From contig CAJHZI010000533.1 in NCBI GenBank assembly GCA_905160935.1, positions 1,166,501-1,230,500 on the forward strand: a DNA stretch of 64,000 bases, in the 5' to 3' direction. The translations under genes were made by a program, and so were the position numbers. The notes under the pieces were generated by a model. The model ran no database searches, was not told the origin of the DNA, and saw only the letters and a list, made by a program, of their open reading frames with translations. Position 1 is the first letter of the stretch, and every line of letters begins with the position of its first letter. Source of the DNA: Enchytraeus crypticus (lineage: Eukaryota > Annelida > Clitellata > Enchytraeida > Enchytraeidae). Positions 44,756 through 52,409 of the stretch are shown here, one piece after another.

Positions 44756-47329
44756 CAGAGGTGTTACTGAGAGAGACAGATCACAATGGGTTTCCAGTTA
44801 TAGTATCACGTGACTCACATTTTCTTGTTGGTTTTGTTCTGAGGCGAGATCTTATCATCGCTATCGGTGAGTTATTCTGAATGATCTAATCATTGCTACT
44901 GGTGAGCTATTCTGAATGATCTAATCATTGCTATTGGTGAGTTATCCTGAATGATCTAATCTTGCTATTGGTGAGTTATCCTGAATGATCTCATCGTTGC
45001 TATTGGTCAGTTATCCTGAATGATCTAATCATTGCTATTGGTCAGTTATCCTGAATGATTGTCAGTTTGATTTAATAATTGTTCAGTTATTCTGAATGAT
45101 CTAATCATTTTCAGATATTCTGAATGATTTAATCATTGCTATTGATCAGTTATTCTGAATGATCTTCTTCTTCTTGGGATTCTTCTTCTTGTTCATCTGT
45201 GGTATTTATTATAATTTGTATGTTTTACTGAGACTTGTTCTGTTGGACAGGTAACGCACGTAAGATTCGAGAAGGCGTTGTTACGCAGTCCATCATCTAC
45301 TTCACGAATCACGCGCCCACCTCTAGTCAAACTGCTGGCATGCCTGAGCCTCTCAAACTAAGAAAAATCTTAGACATGGTATGCTTAAAAACTGTATTCT
45401 AATGATGTACAGTCGGTAAGATACTCGACCGCGGATCAGTATGTGTGGGGTTCAAATCCTGGGCTCGCCAGTCACTGACATCGCTTTAGAGTGAGAAAAC
45501 TGACGTTAACCTTAGCTTTACCAGCTTTTTACAGTATGGTCCAGTTATGATTGTAGAAACGTTACTGCAGTAGTAATAGGTATTTATCTGCCTTTACACT
45601 GTCAGTGGTGGCATCAAATGATAATTGGTAGCGCCTGTAAAGTTTAGGTTTTATCATCTACAGCTGAATGAGCGAAAGATGAGGGAGAGATATGTGTTTA
45701 TTTCAGCATCAACACCAAATCACTGACAAATACAAATAGAAATAAACATTTAAAAGAAATAAAATAAAAAATTCTCAGAAACACAGGGTATCAAACAGTC
45801 TTAAGAAACTAGAACAATGAGAAAAAGTCGATGTCATGTTCAATCTAATTTAGATTGAATATTAGGCTAGAGTTGCCACTCGTGCTGTTTTGGTGTGTTA
45901 GGGTAACAATCAAAATCATCTAGTCAACATCAGGGTCTTTATACCAGCTCAACTCTTAATTACGGCAACGCTTAATGATTTAATTCAATTTTCTTGACGA
46001 GCCATTGATTGTAAAATATCATGATGCACGACGTCCTTCTACAGAGATACCGGCTGACGAGTACAGATAGACCACGCCTACCTGCCTGTGTCAGTAATGC
46101 ATTGGTTCACCTATCTATTAACCACGCCTACCTGCCTGTCTCAGTATTACATTAGTTCACCTATCTATTGACCACGCCGACCTGCCTATCTTAATAATGC
46201 ATTGTTCACATCTATCTCTATGACCACACCTATCTGCCTGTCTCAGTAATGCATTGTCTATTGCATCACCTATTTATTGTCTCAGTAATATATTAGTTTA
46301 CCTTCCTATTGACCAGTCTCTAATTTAAACTTAGTGAATTAATATATCTTGTTTTTCAAATCAATAAATTTGTAAATTAATTAATCGCTATTGAGTCTTA
46401 TTCATAGATATAGACCGCACTAATTACGTATGTCTTAAGTTCTAGATGTTGTCATAGATTTACAGTTATCTTTTGTTTTATTCTACAGTCTCCTGTGACG
46501 GTAACAGATCAGACACCAATGGAGACTGTTATCGACATGTTCAGAAAGCTAGGTCTTAGGCAAACTCTAGTCACAAGAAATGGGTATCTTCTAATTATAT
46601 ACTTAATTAATTGATCATGTACATTATTAATAATTCCCAAAGTTTTATTTCAAACAAACACTAGTCATAAGGAATAGTGTCTTCTATTTCTTTAATTGAT
46701 TAGTAAATTAAGACTTTTCTGTAGTTCAGACAGTTTTGTTATACAAGTCACAGAATATAGGTAGCTCCTAATTCCTCAATTGATTAGCTTGTTTAGTAAT
46801 TTTATTTCAAAATATTAATTTTGTTATTAAAATGTTAATATTAATTGTATTAGCTTGTTTAATTACTGATGAAGCTAAAGATTGTAGCCAAACTATGTGA
46901 ATGTTTCATTTCTTTCATCCACAAATAGTATATTGTATTTATTGTGTTATTTCTAGCCTAACACCAATTAGTCATTAAAACAGTGTAATTCTGCATCCTT
47001 TTTAGCTTCCATTGGTCTCATGACGTAATAGATATACGTCTGTTTTCTTTCAAGATGGTTTAATAATGGAGTTATCACTATTTTGACCTTTTAAAAATTG
47101 AAATCTGGACTGCTTTTCTCACTTACTGAAGTTGACTAATATTTTTACATGTTTACATGACGTTTTTTAAATCTTGCTAAAAAACACATTTTTACTAAAT
47201 AACTTAATTAAAGATGTTATTTCTGTTTTTCTATGCAGTCGATTGCTGGGTATTATAACGAAGAAGGATATACTACGTCACATCGCTCGTCTGGAGGCGG
47301 ACGACCCTTCATCGATATTGTTTAACTAA
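19395..47329 (+). CDS. ClC-3/4/5-type endosomal Cl-/H+ exchanger
   Basis: Intracellular ClC exchangers move Cl- against H+ in endosomes and lysosomes. Exons: 19395-19563, 25596-25657, 25842-26022, 28230-28448, 29201-29346, 30456-30620, 31179-31385, 33329-33409, 34334-34516, 35706-35795, 36910-36965, 38205-38273, 38921-39068, 39823-39908, 41414-41535, 42254-42368, 43438-43533, 44244-44302, 44759-44866, 45251-45378, 46489-46583, 47239-47329. All phases agree: 891 codons. From exon 4 on it aligns throughout with the ClC-3/4/5 branch. Visible sites: [16 protein letters not shown] with the Cl--selective Ser (residue 310); gating Glu in GKEGP (353); proton Glu at the end of FSLEE (410), the same 43 and 57 spacings as in ClC-5; GLFIP; LQYIVP; two CBS domains from about residue 700. 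Odd points: VPCGLFIP where Ser is usual, and many junctions copied in arrays. Exons 1-3 are less certain. Confidence 0.93.
19699..19941 (-). mobile_element. SINE A copy 4
   Basis: Near full length on the minus strand in ClC intron 1. Reverse B box GGGATTCGAACCC near 19855; tail at the left end (AAAGTAAACACATACTATAG). Confidence 0.85.
20433..20625 (+). mobile_element. SINE A copy 5, head-truncated
   Basis: B box GCGGGTTCGAATCCC near 20463 and the full tail are present; the A box is missing. It abuts a reversed LINE fossil. Confidence 0.8.
20650..21540 (-). pseudogene. Non-LTR retrotransposon C-terminal fossil
   Basis: Minus-strand translation of the right-hand end of the protein (20832-20650) gives [33 protein letters not shown] and [11 protein letters not shown]. 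This is the characteristic C-terminus of an invertebrate non-LTR protein. The upstream part (to about 21540) is more degenerate. It ends in a GAT-type tail at 20640-20655, and lies in ClC intron 1. Confidence 0.75.
21829..21882. repeat. (TA)n microsatellite
   Basis: About 27 TA units, directly before the second copy of the SINE B duplication. Confidence 0.95.
21889..22208 (+). repeat. Second copy of SINE B plus flank duplication
   Basis: SINE B (21889-22037, with GGGGTTCAAATCC as B box) plus the flank shared with 19050-19233, ending at GTTCAAGCATGTT. Confidence 0.85.
22770..22830. repeat. Perfect 23-bp hairpin
   Basis: Arms 22770-22792 and 22808-22830 are exact reverse complements with a 15-nt loop; each contains two GGCAGAAAT units or their complement. 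A related motif, GGAAATGGCAGAAATGGC, is at about 22584-22601. Confidence 0.9.
23282..23341. repeat. (CT)n microsatellite
   Basis: CT-rich tract with TTTCT interruptions in ClC intron 1. Confidence 0.95.
23683..24095. repeat. Clustered (TA)n / TATG tracts
   Basis: Several long TA tracts with TACGTA and TATGTA interruptions. Tyr/Ile-rich reading frames here are shadows. Confidence 0.9.
24298..24375 (+). other. tRNA-like sequence (SINE head or tRNA pseudogene)
   Basis: A-box-like TGGTGTATTGGTAGAA and B-box-like GTTCAAATCC at tRNA spacing, resembling tRNA-Gly, but no full acceptor-stem pairing was found. Confidence 0.35.
24392..24453. repeat. Perfect 29-bp hairpin with 4-nt loop
   Basis: Arms 24392-24420 and 24425-24453 are exact reverse complements around AAAA. 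It lies just after the tRNA-like sequence in ClC intron 1. Confidence 0.92.
25230..25290 (-). mobile_element. C element fragment
   Basis: Short GAT-side block of the C element (GGATCCCAGTTTAG then GGGTCGGGATACC), without the trinucleotide end. Confidence 0.55.
25596..25657 (+). CDS. ClC candidate second coding exon
   Basis: 62-nt open segment between TACAG and GTGAAA. With the phase-1 base of exon 1 it reads [20 protein letters not shown] and exits in phase 0. That phase cannot join exon 4, only the exon at 25842, so the three N-terminal exons stand together or exon 3 starts its own isoform. Support is splice phase only. Confidence 0.4.
25842..26022 (+). CDS. ClC candidate third coding exon / alternative start
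   Basis: Open in phase 0 from CTGTAG (acceptor) with an ATG at 25845, ending at a strong GTGAGT donor in phase 1, as exon 4 requires. Encodes an acidic segment, [16 protein letters not shown], then [16 protein letters not shown]. It could be an internal exon or the first coding exon of a shorter isoform (from Met 25845) with its own promoter. Confidence 0.55.
26053..26188 (-). mobile_element. SINE B copy
   Basis: Starts 31 bp after the donor at 26022. Core GTCAGTTTCCTCACTCGAAA, then the reversed B box and GCCACTGGCTCCAGCC. Confidence 0.85.
26590..26810 (-). mobile_element. C element copy, orientation reversed relative to 4210
   Basis: Plus strand reads AATAATAGACCAACTGTGG, AAGATCCAAACC and AGTTAAACTGGATTCAGGGG, then GATAATGAT repeats. 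Diverged. Confidence 0.7.
27418..27465. repeat. (TTA)n microsatellite
   Basis: About 15 TTA/ATT units in ClC intron 3. Confidence 0.9.
27471..27608 (-). mobile_element. SINE B copy
   Basis: AAGCTGGTAAAGCTAAGG start with the standard reversed core and head; followed by a short direct repeat of the head (GTGGCGAAGTCGGTGT). Confidence 0.85.
27925..28229 (+). repeat. Tandem copies of the 5' part of ClC exon 4
   Basis: The first 85-90 bases of exon 4 occur twice upstream (about 28026-28104 and 28122-28197) and once in degenerate form (about 27929-28000). They are separated by (GATT)n. The first close copy still follows an AG and would encode [16 protein letters not shown] before TGA; the second has lost its AG (TTTG). 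Confidence 0.92.
28497..29200 (+). repeat. TG-rich minisatellite filling ClC intron 4
   Basis: Dozens of units of GTGTGTGCCTGTAG and GATCTATGTGTG, in higher-order blocks of about 120 bp near 28805-29150. The array runs straight into the exon 5 acceptor, and the first exon bases (GTGTGTGCGCAGCTG) are a diverged unit. Confidence 0.93.
29347..30455. other. ClC intron 5
   Basis: Mostly unrecognised AT-rich sequence. Near 30255-30300 it has several short GGTAA/TTACC palindromes, then a GGCGGTGGCGGCG to (GAC)n tract at 30379-30417. Confidence 0.5.
30809..30938 (-). mobile_element. SINE B copy
   Basis: AAAGCTGGTAAAGCTAATGT, standard core, ending GCCACTGGCTCCAGCC. Confidence 0.85.
30958..31196 (+). 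repeat. 50-bp array of the ClC exon 7 acceptor
   Basis: Exon-start copies (GTAG then ATCAAGACAACACTGAGC) begin at 30989, 31039, 31089 and 31139, before the true start at 31179 (spacings 50, 50, 50, 40). Each copy follows an AG and encodes IKTTLS(A/T)VV-stop; the true exon reads IKTILSGF. Confidence 0.95.
31458..31850. other. Unassigned intronic stretch with overlapping open frames
   Basis: A minus-strand frame (31808-31458, 116 codons) contains a [10 protein letters not shown] motif that faintly recalls the SDH box of LINE endonucleases. The plus-strand frame is shorter. It lies in ClC intron 7; no firm match. Confidence 0.2.
32054..33300. repeat. 17-bp satellite filling ClC intron 7
   Basis: About 70 copies of GATAAGTTATAATCTAT. 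A variant starting AATAAG recurs every fourth unit over much of 32200-32470, giving a 68-bp higher-order period. The middle (32520-32880) is scrambled. It ends about 30 bp before exon 8. Confidence 0.96.
33380..33540 (+). repeat. 57-bp in-frame triplication of the ClC exon 8 donor end
   Basis: Units at 33380, 33437 and 33494 (period 57, 19 codons) repeat GGCGGAGTCTTGTTCAGTCT plus GAAGAG and the donor. Donors 1 (33410) and 2 (33467) keep GTTAGG; the third is GCTATA. The frame stays open through all three, repeating IGGVL(F/I)[10 protein letters not shown]. Confidence 0.95.
33541..34333. other. ClC intron 8 remainder
   Basis: No repeat family or exon recognised. Confidence 0.5.
34578..34718 (-). 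mobile_element. SINE B copy
   Basis: Full length in ClC intron 9, starting about 60 bp after the exon 9 donor. Confidence 0.88.
35363..35705 (+). repeat. 27-bp in-frame array of the ClC exon 10 acceptor
   Basis: About twelve units of a 27-bp repeat containing ATTATTACAACAG followed by (A/G)(G/A)(A/C)GTCTTATT. Eleven keep ACAACAG; one reads GCAACGG. The real acceptor ACAACAG at 35705 is the last. The whole array is open in the exon 10 phase from 35363, giving nine-residue repeats of the type QQRVLLILL. Minus-strand NNINKTLCC frames are shadows. Confidence 0.95.
36414..36482 (-). mobile_element. C element fragment
   Basis: GAT-end block only, in ClC intron 10. Confidence 0.65.
36678..36745 (+). 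mobile_element. F-family repeat
   Basis: (AAT)n followed by GGTTTAACGTCCGTTTCCTC and GATGATGTGAGGGACGTC. Confidence 0.75.
37022..37215. mobile_element. Truncated SINE B joined to an F-family repeat
   Basis: Reversed SINE B tail and core (37022-37078) breaks at GATGTCAGTAG into (AAT)n and an F core (37143-37215), putting the two related cores side by side. Confidence 0.7.
37255..37460. repeat. ~41-bp tandem repeat in ClC intron 11
   Basis: Five units of CTTGTTTACCAACCTTTCAC plus TTACATATTCTCTATGCTA. It has no clear relation to a splice junction. Confidence 0.9.
37898..38095 (+). mobile_element. tRNA-derived repeat E, copy 2
   Basis: tRNA-like head (A box TAGCTTAGGGGTATAG, B box GGTTCGATTC) followed by a GGTTAGGG-rich segment. 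The acceptor stem does not pair well, so it is not called as a tRNA gene. Confidence 0.5.
38640..38915. repeat. (GATT)n array before the ClC exon 13 acceptor
   Basis: Interrupted GATT/ATTG tetranucleotides run to GATTGTACAG, the exon 13 acceptor, with no ordinary pyrimidine tract. Confidence 0.92.
39239..39385. repeat. 18-bp minisatellite in ClC intron 13
   Basis: Eight units of GATGAGGTGGGACTCATT. Preceded by a C-element-like fragment (about 39170-39238). Confidence 0.9.
39431..39600 (+). mobile_element. F-family repeat
   Basis: (ATA)n, then GGTTTATCGTCCATTTCCTC, GATGATGTCAGAGAAGTC and CACATCACTACAGATCAATT. One of the longest F copies. Confidence 0.75.
39966..40106 (+). mobile_element. SINE B copy
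   Basis: Near full-length plus-strand copy: GCTGGAGCCAGTGGAGATGT, B box GGGGTTCAAATCC, core, AGCTTTACCGGC end. Confidence 0.9.
40585..40659. repeat. (TA)n microsatellite
   Basis: About 37 TA units in ClC intron 14. Confidence 0.95.
41050..41413 (+). repeat. (ATTG)n with copies of the ClC exon 15 start
   Basis: Exon-15-like starts (AGTGAATCAGGAGCACTATA type) occur near 41097, 41226 and 41305, before the true AGTGAACCAGCAGCAC at 41414. ATTG/GATT tetranucleotides separate them. Two upstream copies follow CGACA(A/G), perhaps the older acceptor. Confidence 0.88.
41760..42253 (+). repeat. 28-bp array of the ClC exon 16 acceptor
   Basis: About 13 units of TATCACTGRTTGTTATCATA plus TTTAACA(G/A), beginning near 41885, with degenerate ones before. 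Each matches the true junction (TCTAACAG then TGTCGCTAGTTGTTATCATG). About half keep AACAG; the others read AACAA. The 28-nt period shifts frame. Confidence 0.95.
42419..42490. repeat. (ATT)n/(AAT)n tract
   Basis: Trinucleotide tract in ClC intron 16, with complementary halves able to fold back. Confidence 0.9.
42790..42925 (+). mobile_element. D-family LINE tail
   Basis: TGGATTTTGGAATTTGCACC, CTTGATTTTGTCTCAATAGT and GACTGTAGCACTGTAATTG. Confidence 0.75.
43255..43410. repeat. C element end plus (GAT)n
   Basis: Short C-element 3' block (CCTGACCCTAGTTAAACTGG) followed by long (GAT)n/GACGAT repeats, ending 27 bp before exon 17. Confidence 0.75.
43681..43766 (-). mobile_element. SINE B copy, partial
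   Basis: AAAAAGCTACGGTTAACGTC to GGATTTGAACCC; the head is missing. Confidence 0.8.
44724..44758. repeat. (GATT)n at the ClC exon 19 acceptor
   Basis: Seven or so GATT units end in GAACAG, the acceptor. Confidence 0.92.
44848..45170 (+). repeat. 35-bp array of the ClC exon 19 donor
   Basis: The exon end GATCTTATCATCGCTATCG and donor GTGAGTTATTCTGAAT is followed by six or more diverged copies (GATCTAATCATTGCTATTG, then GTGAG or GTCAG). The first three extra copies keep GTGAGC/GTGAGT. Reading past donor 1 meets TGA within five codons. Confidence 0.93.
45411..45533 (+). mobile_element. SINE B copy, head-truncated
   Basis: GTCGGTAAGATACTCGACCG to AGCTTTACCAGC; starts 32 bp after the exon 20 donor. 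Confidence 0.85.
46040..46320. repeat. Degenerate ~65-bp repeat in ClC intron 20
   Basis: Four or five units of GACCACGCCTACCTGCCTGT plus TCAGTAATGCATTG and CACCTATCTATT. Confidence 0.8.
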
Positions 47330-47740
47330 TGCCGTCGCCATGTTGTTTAATGATTCCAACCGCCATGTTGTTTAACTGGCTCAGTCGCCATGTTGTGCAG
47401 CTTATCCAGCCGCCATATTGTTTGTCTAATTCCGGCCATCATATTGCTAAGCCCATTCATAAGCCATATCGTTTATTTAATTCCGGTCGCCATCCTGTGT
47501 GCATAGTTCCAGTTTATTTGCAATTCCATCCGCCAATTTGTATAATTCCAATGGCCATGTTGTTTGTCTTATTCCAGTCGCCATGTTGTTTGTCTGATTC
47601 CAGTCGCCATGTTGTTTGTGTAATTGCAGTCGCCATGTTGTTTTTCTGGTTAGAGTCGCCATGTTGTTCGATTAGAGTCACCATGTAGTTTGTCTGATTA
47701 GAGTCGCCATGTTGTTTCTCTGATTTCAGATGGCAACTTG
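47315..47740 (+). repeat. ~26-bp array starting at the ClC stop codon
   Basis: About 15 units of GTCGCCATGTTGTTTGTCTG plus ATTCCA. The last codons and stop (TCGATATTGTTTAACTAATG) match the unit CGCCATGTTGTTTAACTGG, so the array grows from the coding end into the 3' UTR. Open frames here are shadows. Confidence 0.9.
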
Positions 47741-48145
47741 GCATAGTAACTGGCATCCTTTTCGCATTAGCTAGTCCTGTCACGTCTGCTGATATTATTT
47801 AACTTTTTATACGGTATTTATTATTTGGAGTGATCTAAGGCGCATATTCATTGTTCAAAGGTGTAAAATATTCATAATTTATTTAGAACTTTTAGCCCTA
47901 TTGTTGTGTAGTTGTGACGCTGTGTACAGGAATTTGGATTTGCTCATTTGCTGTTGACCTGTAGTCAGTGTGCATTTATCAAGACGTCCTTTAAACAACT
48001 GCTCAAAACCGATCTATTCTACACCAGTAGACTTGCTGAAAAAGAAAAAAAATTATTCCAAACATTCCTAGATAGATTTCTAAATGAAACTACGATTTTG
48101 CAATAGCAGACTATATATGATACTTTACTGTGCATAGCTAGGGTG

Positions 48146-48151
48146 AATAAA
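48146..48151 (+). other. Candidate ClC poly(A) signal
   Basis: AATAAA about 820 bases after the ClC stop; no other feature competes here. Confidence 0.35.
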
Positions 48152-48674
48152 GACGCAACCTTATTCAGACTCTAAAGACGCAAATAATATTTAAGGATTA
48201 TATTAAGCTGTAAGACAATATTATATGAGGACTTTATTTATATTAATATTTAAGTTTATCTGTGTTAATCTACAAGCCTATATTAGGCCTATATTAAGAC
48301 TCTATTATCTGTTAACGTCAATAGCATTTTGTGGAGTACATAGAGGCTACTATCCTCTATGATTCAAATCAGATATCAATCCCTGTATAATTATTTCTGA
48401 CCGCTGTAACTGCATTTCAATACATATCTACCAATTTTGACAGGTATATTGATATTTCAAGTTGCGTTGATGTAGGATATTGTGAAAAGTATTTTAATTG
48501 TCGCTAGCTTTGATCAGTTGTCTGTATATGTCTGCATGTATATTGTAACTATTCTGTTTTGTTATGGAATCGTTGTATTTATGATTTTCATTTTTCTATG
48601 ATTCTGGTCATCGCAAAGGTTTAGGCTCAGTTTTTATCTCAAATTGTTTACGTATAATTCTAATTCCTAGGTCA

Positions 48675-48815
48675 TTCCTACCATTCCTCGTAATTGGGAT
48701 AGTTCCCGGATATTTGATATGCGTCGTTAATGAACCTTTATATTTTTGCTGCTAGGTATGACTTTGGTTTCACACTGCTCTATGTTGTCATGGACGAGGG
48801 TAGCACTCAAGTTGT
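48675..48815 (+). mobile_element. D-family LINE tail, diverged
   Basis: Ends TGTCATGGACGAGGGTAGCA then TTGTTTGTTGTTG. A faint LINE C-terminal relic (FKQLLKTDLF) precedes it near 47990-48030. Confidence 0.5.
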
Positions 48816-48819
48816 TTGT

Positions 48820-49604
48820 TGTTGTGTGCATGCCACAGTTTGTTTGCTCGTGTCTACCCATGCTGTATGAAAGCGTACGACAAATTGCTTAGTAAATACA
48901 GCACATTTCTTCTGTTGTTGACACAACATCGTAGAGATGTTAAACCTAAGTCAATATAAATAATGAGAACATCTATTAAACTTTCTTTTCTTTCTTGAAA
49001 TTTTCTTTTTTTAGAATATATAAGTAATAGTAACTTTCTTTTGAAGATAAAGATGGCAAAACTGGATTACAGATGAGTGAGTGTGGTTAAACGGTGTACA
49101 AACGATGGAGAGGCAAGTTTAGTGAATATTAAGCAGTTTTCTGCAAAATCTATAAGACGGGATAGAAAGGCTTACTAGATCGCTGTAGCGATATGGCACT
49201 TTTCTAGATCAATTTCAAAAGCAACCAATCCAACTTATATTATTAAGATCTGTTTGGTCTATTAAAACCTGCTAAATTCATCTCCTGTCACAGTAGTATA
49301 CGCGGTGGGAACTACTAACCACTATTCGACGATGAACTATTCGCCTGATTGAGGTTTTTTTTACGTTGGTTACTAGTTAATGTACGGTTTGTTTCTGTAA
49401 TACGAATGCAGTGTGTAAAACAAGAGAAGCTGTGAGATTTTTATGTTCATGGGTCAACGATATTGTAATATATAAGTAATTGTCGTATTAATTTGAAAAG
49501 TTTTAGTTCATTTTGTCTATGAGATAATAAGAGTGTATTTAATTAATTCAGCTCAATTAACAACGAATAGTTAACTGCTCCTCGGGCTTCTAGAAGGCTA
49601 ACCA
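48820..49604. other. Gene-poor stretch
   Basis: Nothing recognised. Confidence 0.5.
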
Positions 49605-49839
49605 CGTAAAGCAAACGCGCATAATATTGAAATGGTCAACTATGTTGATATCTATAACTTTTAACACCACATGATTATACCGTTAGGCAATTTAGACCAT
49701 TTTCCTTATAGCCAGTCCAGTGAATGTCCGAGATTTTACTCTGAGATCAGCGCGGCTGGGATTCGAACCCACGAGGGTTCACCTCAGGATCTGTCATGTA
49801 AAACTTCATGACGTTTCCACTACGCCATTAAGACATTCA
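49605..49839 (-). mobile_element. SINE A copy 6
   Basis: Minus-strand copy with reverse B box GGGATTCGAACCC near 49758 and reverse A box near the right end. Confidence 0.88.
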
Positions 49840-50242
49840 CTCGTTATACGTTTCTGAGCTTGCTACCAATTAACGGCAAAGAACGATTAGTCATGGAAAG
49901 GAAGCAGCCTCGAAGACCAGACACCGGCCTCACACTGCTGTAGAAATGGTCGTTTCCAAACAGTTTATTGTGCTGCAACCAAATGTTGAATTTCGTAGAT
50001 TACAAGCTCTATCATAATTGTTCAGTTGCTTTAGAAATGACTGGAACTGAGTATTCTATAATTGGCTATTTGATTTGAGAAATTGTTAATTAAATAATGG
50101 ATGCTGTCTGCCTCTAAATTATTATAAAACGCAAAGATCCAATAATATATCAACTTCTTTATTCGTCAACACTTGACAGGAAGAAAAGTAACAGAACGTC
50201 ATAAACATTAAAAGTAGGATAAAAAATTAAACCACCACCAAA

Positions 50243-50472
50243 AAGTAAACACGCATTATAGTGAATAATCAACTATGTTGATATCTATCACTTTTAAAAT
50301 CACATGTTTAAACCGTTAGGCAATTTAGACTATTTTCCGTATAACCAGTCCAGTGAATGTCCGAGATTTTACTCTCAGATCAGCGCAGCCGGGATTCGAA
50401 CCCACGAGGGTTCACCTCAGGATTTGTCATTTCAAACTTCAATGCGTTACCCATACGCTATTAAGACATTCA
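50243..50472 (-). mobile_element. SINE A copy 7
   Basis: Minus-strand copy about 400 bp from copy 6; reverse B box GGGATTCGAACCC near 50390. The plus-strand frame over it is SINE-derived. Confidence 0.88.
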
Positions 50473-50479
50473 TAATTAC

Positions 50480-51425
50480 ACCAATTACACAGATTTACAG
50501 TTTGCCTAATTGGATCAAAATAGTCACTTCATGCATTCTATTATTGAGCGTAGGCCTTCATCTACTTCCTTATCCGTCATCATCGAATAAGAGGAAAATA
50601 GAAAACAAAGAAAACAAAAATCCAATAATACTAATAGTAAATCAAAAAGTCAACATGCACATAATAGTAGGCAAATCAACATATACATGTAATTGAAAAG
50701 TAAAGAATTAGCCACACCGACTTGAAAAAGACTTATATAAGAAGTGCATAGTTTGACGGTAGGATATATTGTTTGATAACATAGTAGAGTAACTAAAAGG
50801 CAAATTAAAGGTCTTGCACAGATTGTCAAAGTTAGCGATAATATACCTAATTGTAATATGTTTTAGAACACATTACTGGGCAACATGCAGTTCTTTCTTT
50901 AAAAGTTTATTTCTAACTTTACCCTAATATGTCTAATTTTCTTCACCCTAATAAATCTAATTTTCCTAGACCTGCCATAATAGGTTTAACAGATTCCTAT
51001 CTATTATAATGAAAGATTGATCTAAAAGCATTATTCCAAGCTATGTAATAATAATATATAGGCCTAATGGCTTATAATTTTTAAAAAAAATTACCATCTT
51101 CGTGTCCAATAATAGTGGTAACTTTTGAATTTTCCATTAGAAAACTATCATTTCTTATTTAAGACTTCATTTTATGGGCTTACAAAAACTCAGTATAGTA
51201 GGCCTATATGTTTGGCTAGTAATTTTTGTAATACCATACATTTACCAGGGTTTATATAATTGCAAGAACAGCGAAAAGCACCGATATTATTTCTCCCATC
51301 GTCAAATTTAACCCAATTTAGAATTAATTATCAATTTAATTAAAATTAGTATTTGTCTAAAAAAGTTACAGCTAGTAATTAGTTATATACCAACAATTTT
51401 AACATGAAATATCTCAAGTGATAAA
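50480..51425. other. Gene-poor AT-rich stretch
   Basis: No exon or repeat family recognised. Confidence 0.5.
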
Positions 51426-51426
51426 T

Positions 51427-51470
51427 ATCATCTTCATTTCCCTTAAATCCTAATTTAACTAGGGTCGGGA
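51427..51470 (-). mobile_element. C element fragment
   Basis: Short GAT-end block (CATCTTCATTTCCCTTAAAT), truncated. Confidence 0.5.
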
Positions 51471-51745
51471 ATATCACTGTATGTTTCAGTAGTATATGGA
51501 GTAAAATATAATTGCTTTATAAAATAGTAAAGTAAATATCTGTAAAATATTCCAACACAGTCATGAGTTTAACGTAATAGTGAAAACTGCGATTACAAGT
51601 CTATAAGAGGGTTATCAGTGCAACCTAATTGTTGCCGTTTATCTTGATAGATTATAATAGTAGACATCATAATCTAATAATAGTACGTGATCGTAAAATC
51701 TCAACCCTAAATTTGTCTACTATGCTCAATCATAGAAAACTAAGC

Positions 51746-51885
51746 TAAAAGCTAAAAAAGCTAAGGATAACGTCAGTTTTCTCACTCGAAAGCGATGTCA
51801 GTGACGGGAGAGCTTAGAATTTGAACCCCGCACATACCGATCCGAAGTCGAGTATCTTACCGACGTCGCCACTGGCTCCAGCCAG
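51746..51885 (-). mobile_element. SINE B copy
   Basis: Full-length minus-strand copy ending GCCACTGGCTCCAGCCAG. Confidence 0.88.
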
Positions 51886-52125
51886 TAACTAACTAGTGAA
51901 AAAATAGCTAGTGAATAGCTCACTAAAAATAACTAGTGAAGTGTAGAATATCTTCCCCTATACAAACATCCTGCTGAAATTATTTGTCTTATGCACATAA
52001 TGAACTAATCAAGTCAGTAGATATTGAGGCGCCTACAGTAGTGCTAAAGCGTCTACTAATTACCACCAGTAGCACAATAACCATCTTTACGGCTGTTTAC
52101 TCAATGGTATTGTACTGTATAATAA

Positions 52126-52235
52126 TATTAATAATAATAATAAAGGTTTAACGTCCGTTTCCTCATACAAGATGTCAGGGACGTCCCCATCAAATGCCAC
52201 TACAAATCAATTACCCCAAACGATTTATACATGTA
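52126..52235 (+). mobile_element. F-family repeat
   Basis: (AAT)n, GGTTTAACGTCCGTTTCCTC, GATGTCAGGGACGTCCCC and CACTACAAATCAATTACC. Confidence 0.78.
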
Positions 52236-52409
52236 TTAGTATAAAGTAGAGGTTTAAAGAGGCAATACAGTGACAGAGGTGAATGCGACAATCACTGCAG
52301 CAATGGTATACTGCAGTGATTGTATGATTTCTATCTCTAGTGTTTGCCAAGTGGCAAAGAAGTCATATTGCAGGAAAAGGGATGTATTGGAAGAGATTGA
52401 ATTTATCGA

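Noticed and set aside
47329..47783. Frames of 119 and 89 codons after the ClC stop
   Set aside because: Both are translations of the ~26-bp 3' UTR array.
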